DNA of 64,000 nucleotides from Actinomycetes bacterium. GTDB lineage: Bacteria; Actinomycetota; Actinomycetes; Propionibacteriales; Nocardioidaceae. A model generated the notes under the pieces. It was not told the origin of the DNA, searched no databases, and worked only from the letters and a program-made list of their open reading frames with translations. This document shows, one piece after another, positions 48,049 through 57,095 of the stretch (the first letter of the stretch is position 1; each line of letters opens with the position of its first letter). A program made the translations under genes and the position numbers. The stretch spans positions 3,243 through 67,242 of the forward strand of contig JAEWOG010000104.1 of assembly GCA_023460975.1 (NCBI GenBank), read 5' to 3'.

Positions 48049-49302
48049 GTGACGACCGACCACGACGAGGCCGCGTCCGGTGAAGGGACGCGGCCCCGTG
48101 TCGTTCTGGGCGTGTCCGGCGGCATCGCCGCGTACAAGGCCTGTGAACTGCTCCGTCGCCTGACGGAATCGGGTCACGACGTGACCGTTGTCCCCACGGC
48201 GTCAGCCCTCGAGTTCGTGGGCGCTCCCACCTGGTCCGCATTGTCGGGCAAGCCGGTCTCGGCGCAGGTGTGGGACCGCGTCCACGAGGTGCCGCACGTG
48301 CGCATCGGTCAGGAGGCTGACCTGGTCGTCGTGGCTCCCGCCACCGCGGACATGCTCGCCAAGGCGGCGCACGGGCTGGCCGACGACCTCCTGACGAACA
48401 CCCTGCTCACCGCTCGGTGCCCGGTCGTGTTCGCACCCGCCATGCACACCGAGATGTGGGAGCACCCCGCCACGGTGGCCAACGTCGCCACACTGCGCGA
48501 GCGCGGCTGCATCGTGATCGAGCCCGCCGACGGTCGCCTCACCGGCAAGGACACCGGCAAGGGCCGACTGCCCGACCCCGTGGAGATCTTCGAGACCTGC
48601 CGCGAGGTGCTCGTACGCGGCGCCCAGCCTGCGGACCTCGCTGGCCGGCACGTGGTCGTGAGCGCGGGGGGCACCCGCGAATACTTGGATCCCGTGCGTT
48701 TCCTCGGCAACCGGTCCTCGGGCCTGCAGGGCTATGCCCTGGCCCGCGCCGCGCTCGCGCGGGGAGCCTCCGTCACCCTGGTGGCGGCCAACACCTCCTT
48801 GCCGGATCCGGCCGGGGCCACCGTCGTACGAGTCGAGACCACGGCCGAGTTGCGCGAAGCCGTCGTGGCAGCCGCGAGCACCGCGGACGCGGTGGTCATG
48901 GCGGCGGCGCCGGCGGACTACCGCCCCACCAGCGTCAGCGAGTCCAAGATCAAGAAGGCCGATGACGGGTCCGCGCCGTCGATCGACCTGGCCCAGAACC
49001 CGGACATCCTCGCTGAGATCTCACACAATCGCGTTCGCCCGGGTGCGGTGATCGTCGGGTTTGCCGCGGAGACCGGTGACGCCACCGGAAGCGTTCTGGA
49101 CCTGGGGCGGGCCAAGCTGGCCCGCAAGGGGTGTGACCTGCTGGTGATCAACGACGTGAGCGGCGGGGCGGTGTTCGGCAGCCCCGACAACGCGGCGGTG
49201 ATCATCGGAGCCGACGGAACCGCAGTCGACGTGCCGCGGGGCAGCAAGGCCCACCTGGCCCACGTCATCTGGGACCAGGTCGCGCCACGCATCACCGTGT
49301 GA
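48049..49302 (+). CDS. coaBC: Bifunctional phosphopantothenoylcysteine decarboxylase / phosphopantothenate-cysteine ligase
   Basis: Two coenzyme A steps in one protein; 417 aa. The N-terminal flavoprotein CoaC domain starts RVVLGVSGGIAAYKACELLRRL, with the His in VHEVPHVRIGQ, the PXMNXXMW-like APAMHTEMW and the catalytic Cys-containing segment RERGCIVIEPADGRLTGKDTGKGR. The C-terminal CoaB domain has VVSAGGTREYLDPVRFLGNRSSG, DAVVMAAAPADY (pantothenate) and KIKK. GTG 48049 precedes the flavin domain by ~20 residues; the ribosome site is weak. It is the target linked to Dfp in other bacteria. Confidence 0.94.
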   Translation: MTTDHDEAASGEGTRPRVVLGVSGGIAAYKACELLRRLTESGHDVTVVPTASALEFVGAPTWSALSGKPVSAQVWDRVHEVPHVRIGQEADLVVVAPATADMLAKAAHGLADDLLTNTLLTARCPVVFAPAMHTEMWEHPATVANVATLRERGCIVIEPADGRLTGKDTGKGRLPDPVEIFETCREVLVRGAQPADLAGRHVVVSAGGTREYLDPVRFLGNRSSGLQGYALARAALARGASVTLVAANTSLPDPAGATVVRVETTAELREAVVAAASTADAVVMAAAPADYRPTSVSESKIKKADDGSAPSIDLAQNPDILAEISHNRVRPGAVIVGFAAETGDATGSVLDLGRAKLARKGCDLLVINDVSGGAVFGSPDNAAVIIGADGTAVDVPRGSKAHLAHVIWDQVAPRITV

Positions 49303-49451
49303 TCGGGACGCCGTCGTGTGACGAATGTGGCGTCAAGAGGGTGTCCGGATAGTGTCCCGCACTCTGCCGCCACGTGAGACGAGGCGGCGAACCACCGCAG
49401 TCTGCGTATGCTCACGAGAGCCGTAGCCAAGAATTGATTGGGAGCCACAAA

Positions 49452-50654
49452 GTGACGGGACGTCTGTTCACGTCGGAGTCTGTGACCGAGGGTCACCCCG
49501 ACAAGATCGCTGACCAGATCAGCGACTCGGTCCTCGACTTCCTGATGGAGGCCGACCCCGACAAGGAGAACCTCCGTGTCGCCGTGGAGACGCTGCTGAC
49601 GACCGGCCTGGTCGTCGTGGCCGGCGAGGTCCGCACCGGGGCGTACGCGCCGGTGGCAGACCTGGTCCGCAACACCATCCTCGAGATCGGCTACGACGAC
49701 TCGGACAAGGGCTTTGACGGGCGCACCTGTGGCGTCCAGGTGGCGATCGGTGCCCAGTCGGCCGACATCGCGGCCGGTGTCGACGCTGGCCACGAGACCC
49801 GGGTGGGGGAGTCCGAGGACGACCTCGACCGCCGTGGTGCGGGCGACCAGGGCCTCATGTTCGGCTACGCGTGCGACGACACCCCCGAGCTGATGCCCCT
49901 GCCGATCACGATCGCCCAGCGGCTCTCCGAGCGGCTCTCGGTGGTCCGCAAGGACGGCACGCTCCCGTACCTGCGCCCTGACGGCAAGACGCAGGTCACC
50001 ATCGAGTACGACGCCGAGGACCGCCCGGTCCGCATCGACACGGTCGTGCTGTCCACCCAGCACGCCGAGGAGATCGGTCACGCGCAGCTCGAGGCGGACA
50101 TCAAGGAGTTCGTCATCGAGCCGGTCCTGGCCGGCTTCGACATCCCTTCCGAGGGCCACCGCGTCCTGGTCAACCCGACGGGCAAGTTCGTCGTCGGTGG
50201 GCCCATGGGCGACGCGGGCCTGACGGGCCGCAAGATCATCGTCGACACCTACGGCGGCATGGCGCGCCACGGCGGCGGCGCCTTCTCGGGCAAGGACCCG
50301 TCCAAGGTGGACCGCTCGGCCGCGTACGCGATGCGCTGGGTGGCCAAGAACGTGGTGGCTGCAGGTCTGGCGCGCCGCTGCGAGGCTCAGGTCGCCTACG
50401 CCATCGGCAAGGCCGCCCCCGTGGGCGTCTTCATCCAGACGTTCGGCACCGGTGTCGTCGACGACGAGCGCATTCAGCAGGCCGTGCTCGAGGTCTTCGA
50501 CCTGCGCCCGGCGGCGATCATCCGTGACCTGGACCTGCTGCGCCCGATCTACGCCAAGACGGCCGCGTACGGTCACTTCGGCCGCGAGCTGCCCGAGTTC
50601 ACCTGGGAGTCGACCGACCGCGCGGACAAGCTCCGCGCCGCCGCCGGCCTCTGA
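49452..50654 (+). CDS. metK: S-adenosylmethionine synthetase
   Basis: Makes SAM from methionine and ATP; 400 aa, full length. Signature FTSESVTEGHPDKIADQISDSVLD, GAGDQGLMFGYACDDTPELMPLP (the GAGDQG loop) and GGGAFSGKDPSKVDRS are all present. GTG 49452 follows GGAG by eight bases; an upstream in-frame reading adds non-family residues. The 149-base leader shows no SAM riboswitch, with only a possible TATGCT -10 near 49408-49413. A strong hairpin ends it. The position between coaBC and priA is the standard actinobacterial order. Confidence 0.96.
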   Translation: MTGRLFTSESVTEGHPDKIADQISDSVLDFLMEADPDKENLRVAVETLLTTGLVVVAGEVRTGAYAPVADLVRNTILEIGYDDSDKGFDGRTCGVQVAIGAQSADIAAGVDAGHETRVGESEDDLDRRGAGDQGLMFGYACDDTPELMPLPITIAQRLSERLSVVRKDGTLPYLRPDGKTQVTIEYDAEDRPVRIDTVVLSTQHAEEIGHAQLEADIKEFVIEPVLAGFDIPSEGHRVLVNPTGKFVVGGPMGDAGLTGRKIIVDTYGGMARHGGGAFSGKDPSKVDRSAAYAMRWVAKNVVAAGLARRCEAQVAYAIGKAAPVGVFIQTFGTGVVDDERIQQAVLEVFDLRPAAIIRDLDLLRPIYAKTAAYGHFGRELPEFTWESTDRADKLRAAAGL

Positions 50655-50663
50655 TCCATCCGA

Positions 50664-50697
50664 CGATGCCCTCCCCGTGACCACGGGGAGGGCATCG
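50664..50697 (+). terminator. Hairpin terminator after metK
   Basis: Arms 50664-50678 and 50683-50697 pair perfectly over 15 bp with a GACC loop, followed by TTGT. It lies ten bases after the metK stop. Confidence 0.8.
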
Positions 50698-50726
50698 TTG
50701 TCCCCGCTGCCTGCTAGGAATCTGCC

Positions 50727-52775
50727 ATGACGACCACCGGGGATCCACGAGGCCGGGGATCGGCCGCGCCCGGCGGCGACGATCTTGGCGACATGCTGCC
50801 GGGTTTGCGGGCGACCGTGGCGGACGCCAAGGTGAAGGCCGCTCGCACGCGTGAGCGCAGGGCGGCGCAGTGGGAGCCTGCCGAGGCTGATCCGGTGGCG
50901 CGACTGCTGCTGGAGGTGCCGCTGGCGCACCTGGACCGGCCCTTCGACTACGCGGTGCCGGCGTCGATGTCCGACGACGCGGTCCCGGGTGCGCGGGTGA
51001 AGGTCCGCTTCGCTGGCAGCGAGGTGGCCGGCTACGTCCTGGAGCGGTGCGCGAGCAGCGACCACACGGGTCGCCTCCAGCCGTTGCGCCGCGTCGTCTC
51101 CGCCGAGCCGGTGCTCAGTGCGGACATCGCCGAGCTGTGCGGCAGGGTGGCTGCGCACTGGGCCGGGACCCGCGCGGATGTCGTGCGGCTCGCTGTCCCG
51201 CCGCGCCACGCGGCCACCGAGAAGCGGCCGAGTGAGGACCCCGCTGATCCACCGCGGGCAGCGCACGTGGACGCATGGCGAGAGGTGACCCATGCGGATG
51301 CCTTCCTGACGCGCGTGCGGCAGGGGGCCAGCGTCCGGGCCGTGTGGGGTGCTGCCCCGGGTGACGATTGGGCCGCGATGATCGCCCAGGCGGTGGCCAG
51401 GTGTCTTGAGGGTGGCCGCGGCGCGGTGGTGTGCGTGCCCGATGGGCGCGACGTCGACCGGGTCTCCTCGGCGCTGAGCGAGGTGCTGGGCGAGGGTCAC
51501 CATGCGGTGCTGCGCGCCGATGCGGGTCCGGCGGCCCGCTACCGCGAGTTCCTGCGCGTGAGCCGCGGCGCCGTGCGCGTCGTCGTGGGCACACGCGCGG
51601 CGGCGTTTGCTCCCGTCACGGACCCGGGGCTGTTCGTGGTCTGGGACGACGGCGACGAGATGCACGCTGAGCCTCGAGCGCCGTACCCGCACACCAGGGA
51701 CGTGCTGCGCCTGCGCGCCGAGCAGAGCGACGCCGCGATGCTGGTGGGCGGCTTCGCCCGCACGGTGGAGGCCGAGGAATGGTTGGCCTCGGGGTGGGCG
51801 CACGAGTTGGCCGTCGACCGGCGCCTGCTGCGCGAGCGTGTCCGGGTGGCCGTCGTGGGGGAGCACGAGCGTGCCGTCGGAACGCGCATCCCGCGGCAGG
51901 CCTACGAGGCGATCAAGCACTCGCTGGGGAGCGGGGCGCCCGTGCTGGTCCAGACGCCTCGGCAGGGGTACGCCCCCGCGCTGGCGTGCGAGAGGTGCCG
52001 GACCCCCGCGCGTTGCGCGCACTGCCACGGTCCGATGCAACTGAGTGCGCCGACCGAGCCCCCCGCCTGTCGGTGGTGCGGCGTCGCGGAGCCGGCGTGG
52101 GCCTGCGCCGAGTGTGGCGCGCACGGGTTGCGGGCGCGGGTGCGGGGCAACGTGCGTACGGCGGAGGAGCTGGGGCGCGCGTTCCCGGGGGTGCGGGTGC
52201 GCAGTTCGCACGCCGAGCACGTCGTGGACCTCGTGGAGGCGAGCGCCCAGATCGTCGTCGCCACGACGGGTGCCGAGCCGTGGGCGCCCGGCGGCTATGG
52301 CGCGGTGGTCGTCCTCGACACGTGGTTGACGACCGCGCGCGAGGACATGCGCGCCGACGAGGAGGCGCTGCGGCGGTGGAGCGGCGCCGTCGGGCTGGCG
52401 CAGGCCGGCGCCCGGGTCGTGGTGGTGGGCGAAGCGGCCCATCCCTCGCTCCAGGCACTCATCCGCTGGGACGCGGGGGGATTCGCGCGGAGGGAAGCGG
52501 CGGAGCGTGCGCAGGCGCACCTGCCGCCTGCGGCGCGGATCGCCACCCTCACCGGGGCTGCGGGTGCCCTCAGCGACGCGTTGACGGTCCTGGACCTGCC
52601 CGCCCACGCCGAGGTGCTGGGGCCTGTCCCGCACGGCGAGGAGGAGCGCGTGGTGCTGCGCGTGCCAGCCGCGGACGGCGCTCACCTGGTCCGTGCGCTG
52701 GCCGAGCTCGCCCGCGTGCGGTCGGCTCGCAAACTCGAACCGGTCCGTGTCCAGGTCGATCCGCGCTCCCTCTAG
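50727..52775 (+). CDS. priA: PriA-like primosomal protein with degenerate helicase motifs
   Basis: 682 aa. The 3'-DNA-binding N-terminal domain (LLLEVPLAHLDRPFDYAVPASM) and the zinc cysteine array (CERCRTPARCAHCHG then CRWCG and CAECGAHG) are intact. But Walker A reads AVWGAAPGDDWA instead of G-x-G-K-T, and the DEAH box reads VVWDDGDEMH, so ATP-driven unwinding is unlikely. This loss is characteristic of actinobacterial PriA, which is probably a replication-restart scaffold. ATG 50727 has TAGGAA six bases upstream. The C-terminal ~60 residues form the normal PriA tail. Confidence 0.9.
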   Translation: MTTTGDPRGRGSAAPGGDDLGDMLPGLRATVADAKVKAARTRERRAAQWEPAEADPVARLLLEVPLAHLDRPFDYAVPASMSDDAVPGARVKVRFAGSEVAGYVLERCASSDHTGRLQPLRRVVSAEPVLSADIAELCGRVAAHWAGTRADVVRLAVPPRHAATEKRPSEDPADPPRAAHVDAWREVTHADAFLTRVRQGASVRAVWGAAPGDDWAAMIAQAVARCLEGGRGAVVCVPDGRDVDRVSSALSEVLGEGHHAVLRADAGPAARYREFLRVSRGAVRVVVGTRAAAFAPVTDPGLFVVWDDGDEMHAEPRAPYPHTRDVLRLRAEQSDAAMLVGGFARTVEAEEWLASGWAHELAVDRRLLRERVRVAVVGEHERAVGTRIPRQAYEAIKHSLGSGAPVLVQTPRQGYAPALACERCRTPARCAHCHGPMQLSAPTEPPACRWCGVAEPAWACAECGAHGLRARVRGNVRTAEELGRAFPGVRVRSSHAEHVVDLVEASAQIVVATTGAEPWAPGGYGAVVVLDTWLTTAREDMRADEEALRRWSGAVGLAQAGARVVVVGEAAHPSLQALIRWDAGGFARREAAERAQAHLPPAARIATLTGAAGALSDALTVLDLPAHAEVLGPVPHGEEERVVLRVPAADGAHLVRALAELARVRSARKLEPVRVQVDPRSL

Positions 52776-52823
52776 ACTCTGACCTTTCGTCGACACCTCG
52801 ACTCACGCCGTGAGAGGAGCCAC

Positions 52824-53369
52824 GTGGCCGTCCAGCCCATCCGCCTGTTCGGGGATCCCGTCCTTCGTCAGCGCGCAGTCGAGGTGGAGCACTTCGACAA
52901 GGACCTGCGTCGTCTCGTCACGGACCTGACCGACACGATGCTCGCAGCCCCAGGAGCCGGACTGGCGGCCCCCCAGATCGGCGTGGGCCTGCGCGTGTTC
53001 ACCTGGAACGTGCACGGCGAGGTCGGTCACCTGGTCAATCCGACGCTCGAGCTGTCGCCCGAGACCCAGGACGGCGCCGAGGGGTGCCTCTCGCTTCCCG
53101 AGTTGACGTACGAGTGCCTGCGCGCGCTGTCGGTCATCGCGACCGGATTCGACATGCACGGCGAGCCCGTACGGATCGAGGGATCCGACCTCCTCGCACG
53201 GGCCATTCAGCACGAGACGGACCATCTCGACGGCGTCCTCTTCATCGATCGCCTGGCCTCCGAGGCTCGCAAGGCGGCGATGAAGGAGATCCGGGAGTCC
53301 GACTGGTTCGGAGTCGACAAGCCCACGGTCAAGGTTTCGCCCCACCCCACGAACGGATTCGGTTTCTGA
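52824..53369 (+). CDS. def: Peptide deformylase
   Basis: Fe/Zn hydrolase that removes the N-formyl group from nascent proteins; 181 aa. All three motifs are present: GAGLAAPQIG, EGCLSLP (metal Cys) and QHETDHLDG (two metal His plus Glu). GTG 52824 follows GAGAGGAG by five bases. Its stop overlaps the fmt ATG by one base (TGATG), so the formylation/deformylation pair is translated together. A TAGACT box upstream (52772-52777) overlaps the end of priA. Confidence 0.96.
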   Translation: MAVQPIRLFGDPVLRQRAVEVEHFDKDLRRLVTDLTDTMLAAPGAGLAAPQIGVGLRVFTWNVHGEVGHLVNPTLELSPETQDGAEGCLSLPELTYECLRALSVIATGFDMHGEPVRIEGSDLLARAIQHETDHLDGVLFIDRLASEARKAAMKEIRESDWFGVDKPTVKVSPHPTNGFGF

Positions 53370-54316
53370 TGCGCATCGTCTTCGCCGGCACCCCCGAGGT
53401 CGCCGTGCCGTCCCTCGACGCTCTCGTGGCGTCGGACCACGAGGTCGTCGCTGTCGTGACGCGGCCCGACGCGCCCAGCGGGCGCGGCCGCAAGCTCGTG
53501 GCGAGCCCGGTGGCCCAGCGCGCCGAGGAGTTGGGAATCCCCGTCCTCAAGCCGACGCATCCCAAGGACCCCGACTTCCAGGCCGAGTTGACCGCGCTGG
53601 CGCCCGAGGCGTGCCCGGTGGTGGCGTACGGAGCGCTGCTGCCCCAGTCGGCTCTCGACATTCCCACGCACGGCTGGATCAACCTGCACTTCTCGATCCT
53701 TCCTGCGTGGCGCGGTGCCGCGCCCGTGCAGCACTCGGTGTGGGCGGGCGACGAGATCACGGGCGCCACGACGTTCCGCATCGTCAAGGAGCTCGACGCG
53801 GGTCCCACGTTCGGCGTGATGACCGAGAAGGTGCGGCCCACCGACACCTCCGGCGACCTGCTGGGGCGTCTTGCTGAGGGCGGCGCCCACCTGCTGGTCA
53901 GCACCCTCGACGGGATCGAGACGGGCGAGCTGGTCGCCGTCGAGCAGCCGACGGACGGCGTCACGATCGCCCCCAAGATCACCGTGGAGGATGCGCAGAT
54001 CGACTGGTCGCGCCCCGCCGTGGCCATCGACCGTCAGATCCGCGCGTGCGCCCCGGCCCCCGGCACCTGGAGCACATTCGAGGGCGAGCGGATCAAGGTT
54101 GGGCCTCTCACGTTGACCGAGCGCGAGTCGCTGGCGCCGGGCGTGCTCGAGGTGACCAAGAACGCGGTCTTCGTCGGCACCGGCACCGTCCCGGTCCAGC
54201 TCGGCGAGGTCAAGGCGTTCGGCAAGAAGCAGATGGGGGCCGCTGACTGGGCTCGCGGCGTCCGCCTCGCTTCGGGAGCTCGCTTCGGCGCTGACGCGGC
54301 CGAGGAGACGGCCTAG
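53369..54316 (+). CDS. fmt: Methionyl-tRNA formyltransferase
   Basis: Formylates initiator Met-tRNA; 315 aa. N-terminal Rossmann domain MRIVFAGTPEVAVPSLDAL, the formyl-folate site HGWINLHFSILPAWRGAAPVQHS (the S-L-L-P-x-W-R-G-A-A-P core), and DAGPTFG are intact. The C-terminal OB domain starts near residue 210. Translation is coupled to def. Its TAG stop (54314-54316) also begins the TAGGCT -10 box of the next gene. Confidence 0.96.
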   Translation: MRIVFAGTPEVAVPSLDALVASDHEVVAVVTRPDAPSGRGRKLVASPVAQRAEELGIPVLKPTHPKDPDFQAELTALAPEACPVVAYGALLPQSALDIPTHGWINLHFSILPAWRGAAPVQHSVWAGDEITGATTFRIVKELDAGPTFGVMTEKVRPTDTSGDLLGRLAEGGAHLLVSTLDGIETGELVAVEQPTDGVTIAPKITVEDAQIDWSRPAVAIDRQIRACAPAPGTWSTFEGERIKVGPLTLTERESLAPGVLEVTKNAVFVGTGTVPVQLGEVKAFGKKQMGAADWARGVRLASGARFGADAAEETA

Positions 54317-54319
54317 GCT
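54314..54319 (+). promoter_or_regulatory. Leaderless -10 box (TAGGCT) embedded in the fmt stop codon
   Basis: TAGGCT starts with the TAG stop of fmt and ends six bases before ATG 54326. Confidence 0.55.
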
Positions 54320-54325
54320 CGTGGG

Positions 54326-54739
54326 ATGAGCCGAGCCGCCCGCCCCTCCGACGTCGACGAGATCTGCGGTTCCCTCCCGGAGACCGAGTTCGGCACCTCG
54401 TGGGGAGACGTACCGACGTGGAAGGTGCCGCGGGGGGAGAAGGGCAAGGGGTTCCTGCTCTACCGGCACCCGCACTCCACGGCCGTGGATGCTGACGGGC
54501 AGATGTATGACGACCTGCTCGTCATCGTCACTGCCGGGCCGGGCGAGAAGGCGGCGCTCGTGGAGGACCCATCGTCGCCGTTCTTCACCATCGACCACTT
54601 CCGCAACTACAACGCCGTGCTCGTCCAGCAGTCCCGTCTGGGCGAACTCGACGTGGCGGAGTTGCGTGAGGTGATCACCGACGCGTGGGCGCACAGGGCG
54701 CCGAAGAAGCTGGTCAAGGAGTACTTCGCCGATGAGTGA
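54326..54739 (+). CDS. MmcQ/YjbR-family DNA-binding-like protein
   Basis: 137 aa of the MmcQ/YjbR (CyaY-like fold) family: VDEICGSLPETEFGTSWGDVPTWKV, then GKGFLLYR, DLLVIVTAGPGEKAALVEDPSS, FFTIDHFRNYNAVLVQQSRLG and a C-terminal helix WAHRAPKKLVKEY. The double-wing fold suggested DNA binding, but no function is proven. ATG 54326 has TAGGCT six bases upstream and no ribosome site. It overlaps rsmB by eight bases. It appears inserted in the def-fmt-rsmB order with its own leaderless promoter. Confidence 0.82.
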   Translation: MSRAARPSDVDEICGSLPETEFGTSWGDVPTWKVPRGEKGKGFLLYRHPHSTAVDADGQMYDDLLVIVTAGPGEKAALVEDPSSPFFTIDHFRNYNAVLVQQSRLGELDVAELREVITDAWAHRAPKKLVKEYFADE

Positions 54740-56054
54740 ACGCCGCCGGCGTCGAGTCGATCCCGCCCGCCGTGCCGCGTGGGAGGTCCTCAAGGCGGTC
54801 CGCGTCGACGACGCGTACGCCAACCTGGTGCTTCCCGCGGTCCTCGCTGAGCACGGGTTGGGCGGACGCGACGCCGCGTTCGTCACCGAGCTGGCGTCAG
54901 GGACATTGCGGGGCCTGGGCACCTACGACCCGATCATCGACGCATGTCTCAGCAAGCCGCGGCTGGAGGCCAAGGTGCGCGACGTGCTGCGCCTGGGCGT
55001 CCACCAACTCCTGGCGATGCGCGTGCCCGACCACGCGGCGATCGCCACCAGCGTCGAGTTGGCCCGCGACCGTGTGGGTCCGGGCCCCACGGGCCTGGTC
55101 AACGCGGTGCTCCGCAAGGTTGCCGCGCACGACCTCGACGCGTGGGTGCGTCGGGTGGCGCCCGACGCCGAGGCGGACCCGACCGGTCACCTGGCCGTCG
55201 CGACCTCGCATCCGCGCTGGGTGGTGGAGGACCTGCGCGCGGCGCTCGTGGCCCACGGCCGCGATGCTGCCGAGCTGCCCGCCCTGCTGGCCGCCGACAA
55301 CGAGGCGCCGCGGGTCACCCTGGTCGCGCGACCGGGTCTGGTCGAGGTGGCGGAGCTTGAAGCCGCGGGAGCCGAGCCGACCGGGCGTTCCCCGTACGCC
55401 CTCACGTGGGGCGGCGGCGATCTGTCGGCCGTGTCGGCCCTTGTGGAGGGCCGCGCCGGCGTGCAGGACGAGGGCTCCCAGCGCGTCGCGCTCGCTCTGG
55501 CCGACGCGCCCATGAGTGGCCCCGACCAGCGCTGGCTCGACCTGTGCGCCGGGCCCGGCGGCAAGACGGCGCTGCTGGCCGCGCTCGCCGCCCGTCGCGG
55601 GGCGAAGGTCCTGGCCAATGAGCGCCAGTTCCACCGCGCTGGCCTCGTGGCCCGGGGCGTACGAGCCATCCCGGGCGGCATGCTCGGCACCGTGACCGGC
55701 GACGGAACGCGCCCCGCGTGGGCTCCCGGCTCCTTCGACCGCGTCCTCGTCGACGCGCCCTGCTCCGGGCTGGGCGCCCTGCGGCGGCGCCCGGAGTCGC
55801 GCTGGCGTCGTACGAAGGCCGACGTCGTCGAGCTCGTCGAGTTGCAGCAGGCGCTGCTGGCCTCCGCGCTGGACGCCGTGCGGCCCGGCGGCGTGGTCGT
55901 CTATGCCACGTGTTCCCCCGTCGTGGCGGAGACCGTCGAGGTCGTGGACGCCGTCCTGTCGGCACGCGACGCCGAGGTTGTCGACACGTTCGTCACGTGG
56001 CCGCACATCGACCACAGCGACGCGATGTACGCGGCGACGATTCGCCGGGCCTGA
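54732..56054 (+). CDS. rsmB: 16S rRNA m5C967 methyltransferase (RsmB/Fmu)
   Basis: 440 aa. The N-terminal NusB-like RNA-binding domain (RRAAWEVLKAVRVDDAYANLVLP, then LASGTLRGLGTYDPII) precedes the Rossmann methyltransferase. SAM motif LDLCAGPGGKTALLAALAA, motif IV DRVLVDAPCSGLGALRRRPESRW with the Pro-Cys, and motif VI VVVYATCSPVVAE with the catalytic Cys are intact. It methylates C967 of 16S rRNA. ATG 54732 overlaps the previous stop by eight bases. After it comes the palindromic element copy A. Confidence 0.94.
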   Translation: MSERRRRRVDPARRAAWEVLKAVRVDDAYANLVLPAVLAEHGLGGRDAAFVTELASGTLRGLGTYDPIIDACLSKPRLEAKVRDVLRLGVHQLLAMRVPDHAAIATSVELARDRVGPGPTGLVNAVLRKVAAHDLDAWVRRVAPDAEADPTGHLAVATSHPRWVVEDLRAALVAHGRDAAELPALLAADNEAPRVTLVARPGLVEVAELEAAGAEPTGRSPYALTWGGGDLSAVSALVEGRAGVQDEGSQRVALALADAPMSGPDQRWLDLCAGPGGKTALLAALAARRGAKVLANERQFHRAGLVARGVRAIPGGMLGTVTGDGTRPAWAPGSFDRVLVDAPCSGLGALRRRPESRWRRTKADVVELVELQQALLASALDAVRPGGVVVYATCSPVVAETVEVVDAVLSARDAEVVDTFVTWPHIDHSDAMYAATIRRA

Positions 56055-56099
56055 GCCCTGACCTCGCTGTCTCGCCGGGGTTTCCCCACTCGCCCCCCG

Positions 56100-56194
56100 G
56101 AGAGTCCCCGCTCAGGCGGGGAAACTGGCACTGTGTGGCCTTTGCAAACGGCACAAGGAGCAAGACTCACGCACAGAGTTCGGGTTATGTCAGG
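56100..56194 (+). repeat. Palindromic dispersed element, copy A
   Basis: Starts near GAGTC (56102-56106) and includes hairpin CCCCGC-TCAG-GCGGGG, a central CCTTTGCAAA core and GACTC (56164-56168). It continues to GTTATGTCAGG. It aligns without gaps to the reverse complement of copy B at 57943-58036. The remaining 56195-56293 shows no gene. Confidence 0.75.
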
Positions 56195-56293
56195 TGCCCG
56201 ATGCGTCTCCAGAACGCCCCGTACGCCCGCAGCCCGACGCCGTACGAAGAAAGCCCTGGCCGTACGGCGGAGCCCGAGCCGCGCAGTGTTGCG

Positions 56294-57049
56294 CTACTCG
56301 GCCGCCAGATGGCGCAGGTAACGCTCCGGCGCCTCCAGGAATGACCTCCAGTGCCACACCAGGTCGAGGTCCGACCACGCGGTCGACCGCAAGCCCCACG
56401 GGCCCACCTCGATCACCGAAGCGCCGGGTAGCGAGGCCAGGATGGGGGAGTGGGTGGCGCACAGGACCTGCCCACCGGTATCCACCAGGTCGGTGAGCGC
56501 GGCCATCAGCCCCAAGGTTGCCGAGAACGACAACGCGGCCTCGGGTTCGTCGAGGCAATAGAACCCGGGGCCGTTCATCCGGCTGCGCACCACCTCGAGG
56601 AACGACTCGCCGTGACTCATCTCGTGCAGCCCCGATCCGGCGCCGGCCGCGTCGAAGGTGTTCTCCTCGAACGTGTACCAGCCGTGCATCGTCTCGGCGC
56701 GCAGGAAGAACCCCCAGCGCCGGGTGCCGACATTGCGTTCCAGCCTCACGACCCTGCCGAGCGGCGACTCGCTCGGGCGGGTGGAGTGGTGACCCTGAGT
56801 GCTCCCGCCCTCGGGGGAGAGGCCGTACGCCGCGGCCGCGGCCTCCACGATCGTCGACTTGCCGGTGCCGTTCTCGCCGACGAGGAAAGTGACGCCGGGG
56901 GCCAGGTCGAGACCCTCACGCCACAACTGGTCGATCGCCGGGATGGTCCGTGGCCAGGCCCGCGGCCCCAGTTCGGCGGCGTGCTCAGAGGTCTGGTCGA
57001 CGAAGAGGCGCCGCACCGGAGGCATGTGGCGGCGTGGTGTGGCGGGCAT
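56294..57049 (-). CDS. AAA/ABC-type small ATPase (COG3910-like)
   Basis: 251 aa single-domain ATPase of the SbcC/RecF-like group. Walker A GENGTGKST (about 58-66), signature HEMSHGESFLEVV, Walker B GFYCLDEPEAALS and H-loop CATHSPILASLPGA are all intact. The coiled-coil arms of SbcC are absent. Homologues are scattered 'predicted ATPases' of unknown role. Its ATG 57049 leaves only 46 bases to the divergent sirtuin gene. The pair is bracketed by palindromic elements. No adjacent nuclease is seen, so a defence role is not supported. Confidence 0.8.
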   Translation of the reverse strand: MPATPRRHMPPVRRLFVDQTSEHAAELGPRAWPRTIPAIDQLWREGLDLAPGVTFLVGENGTGKSTIVEAAAAAYGLSPEGGSTQGHHSTRPSESPLGRVVRLERNVGTRRWGFFLRAETMHGWYTFEENTFDAAGAGSGLHEMSHGESFLEVVRSRMNGPGFYCLDEPEAALSFSATLGLMAALTDLVDTGGQVLCATHSPILASLPGASVIEVGPWGLRSTAWSDLDLVWHWRSFLEAPERYLRHLAAE

Positions 57050-57083
57050 CCAGACAGGCTAGGCGGCCCCTCAGACACCTGCG

Positions 57084-57089
57084 TACGCT
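57084..57089 (+). promoter_or_regulatory. Leaderless -10 box (TACGCT)
   Basis: TACGCT ends six bases before GTG 57096 of the sirtuin gene. Confidence 0.5.
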
Positions 57090-57095
57090 GGCCGG

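Noticed and set aside
49303..49451. SAM riboswitch before metK
   Set aside because: No SAM-I, SAM-II or SAM-IV core blocks or nested hairpins are visible in the 149-base leader.
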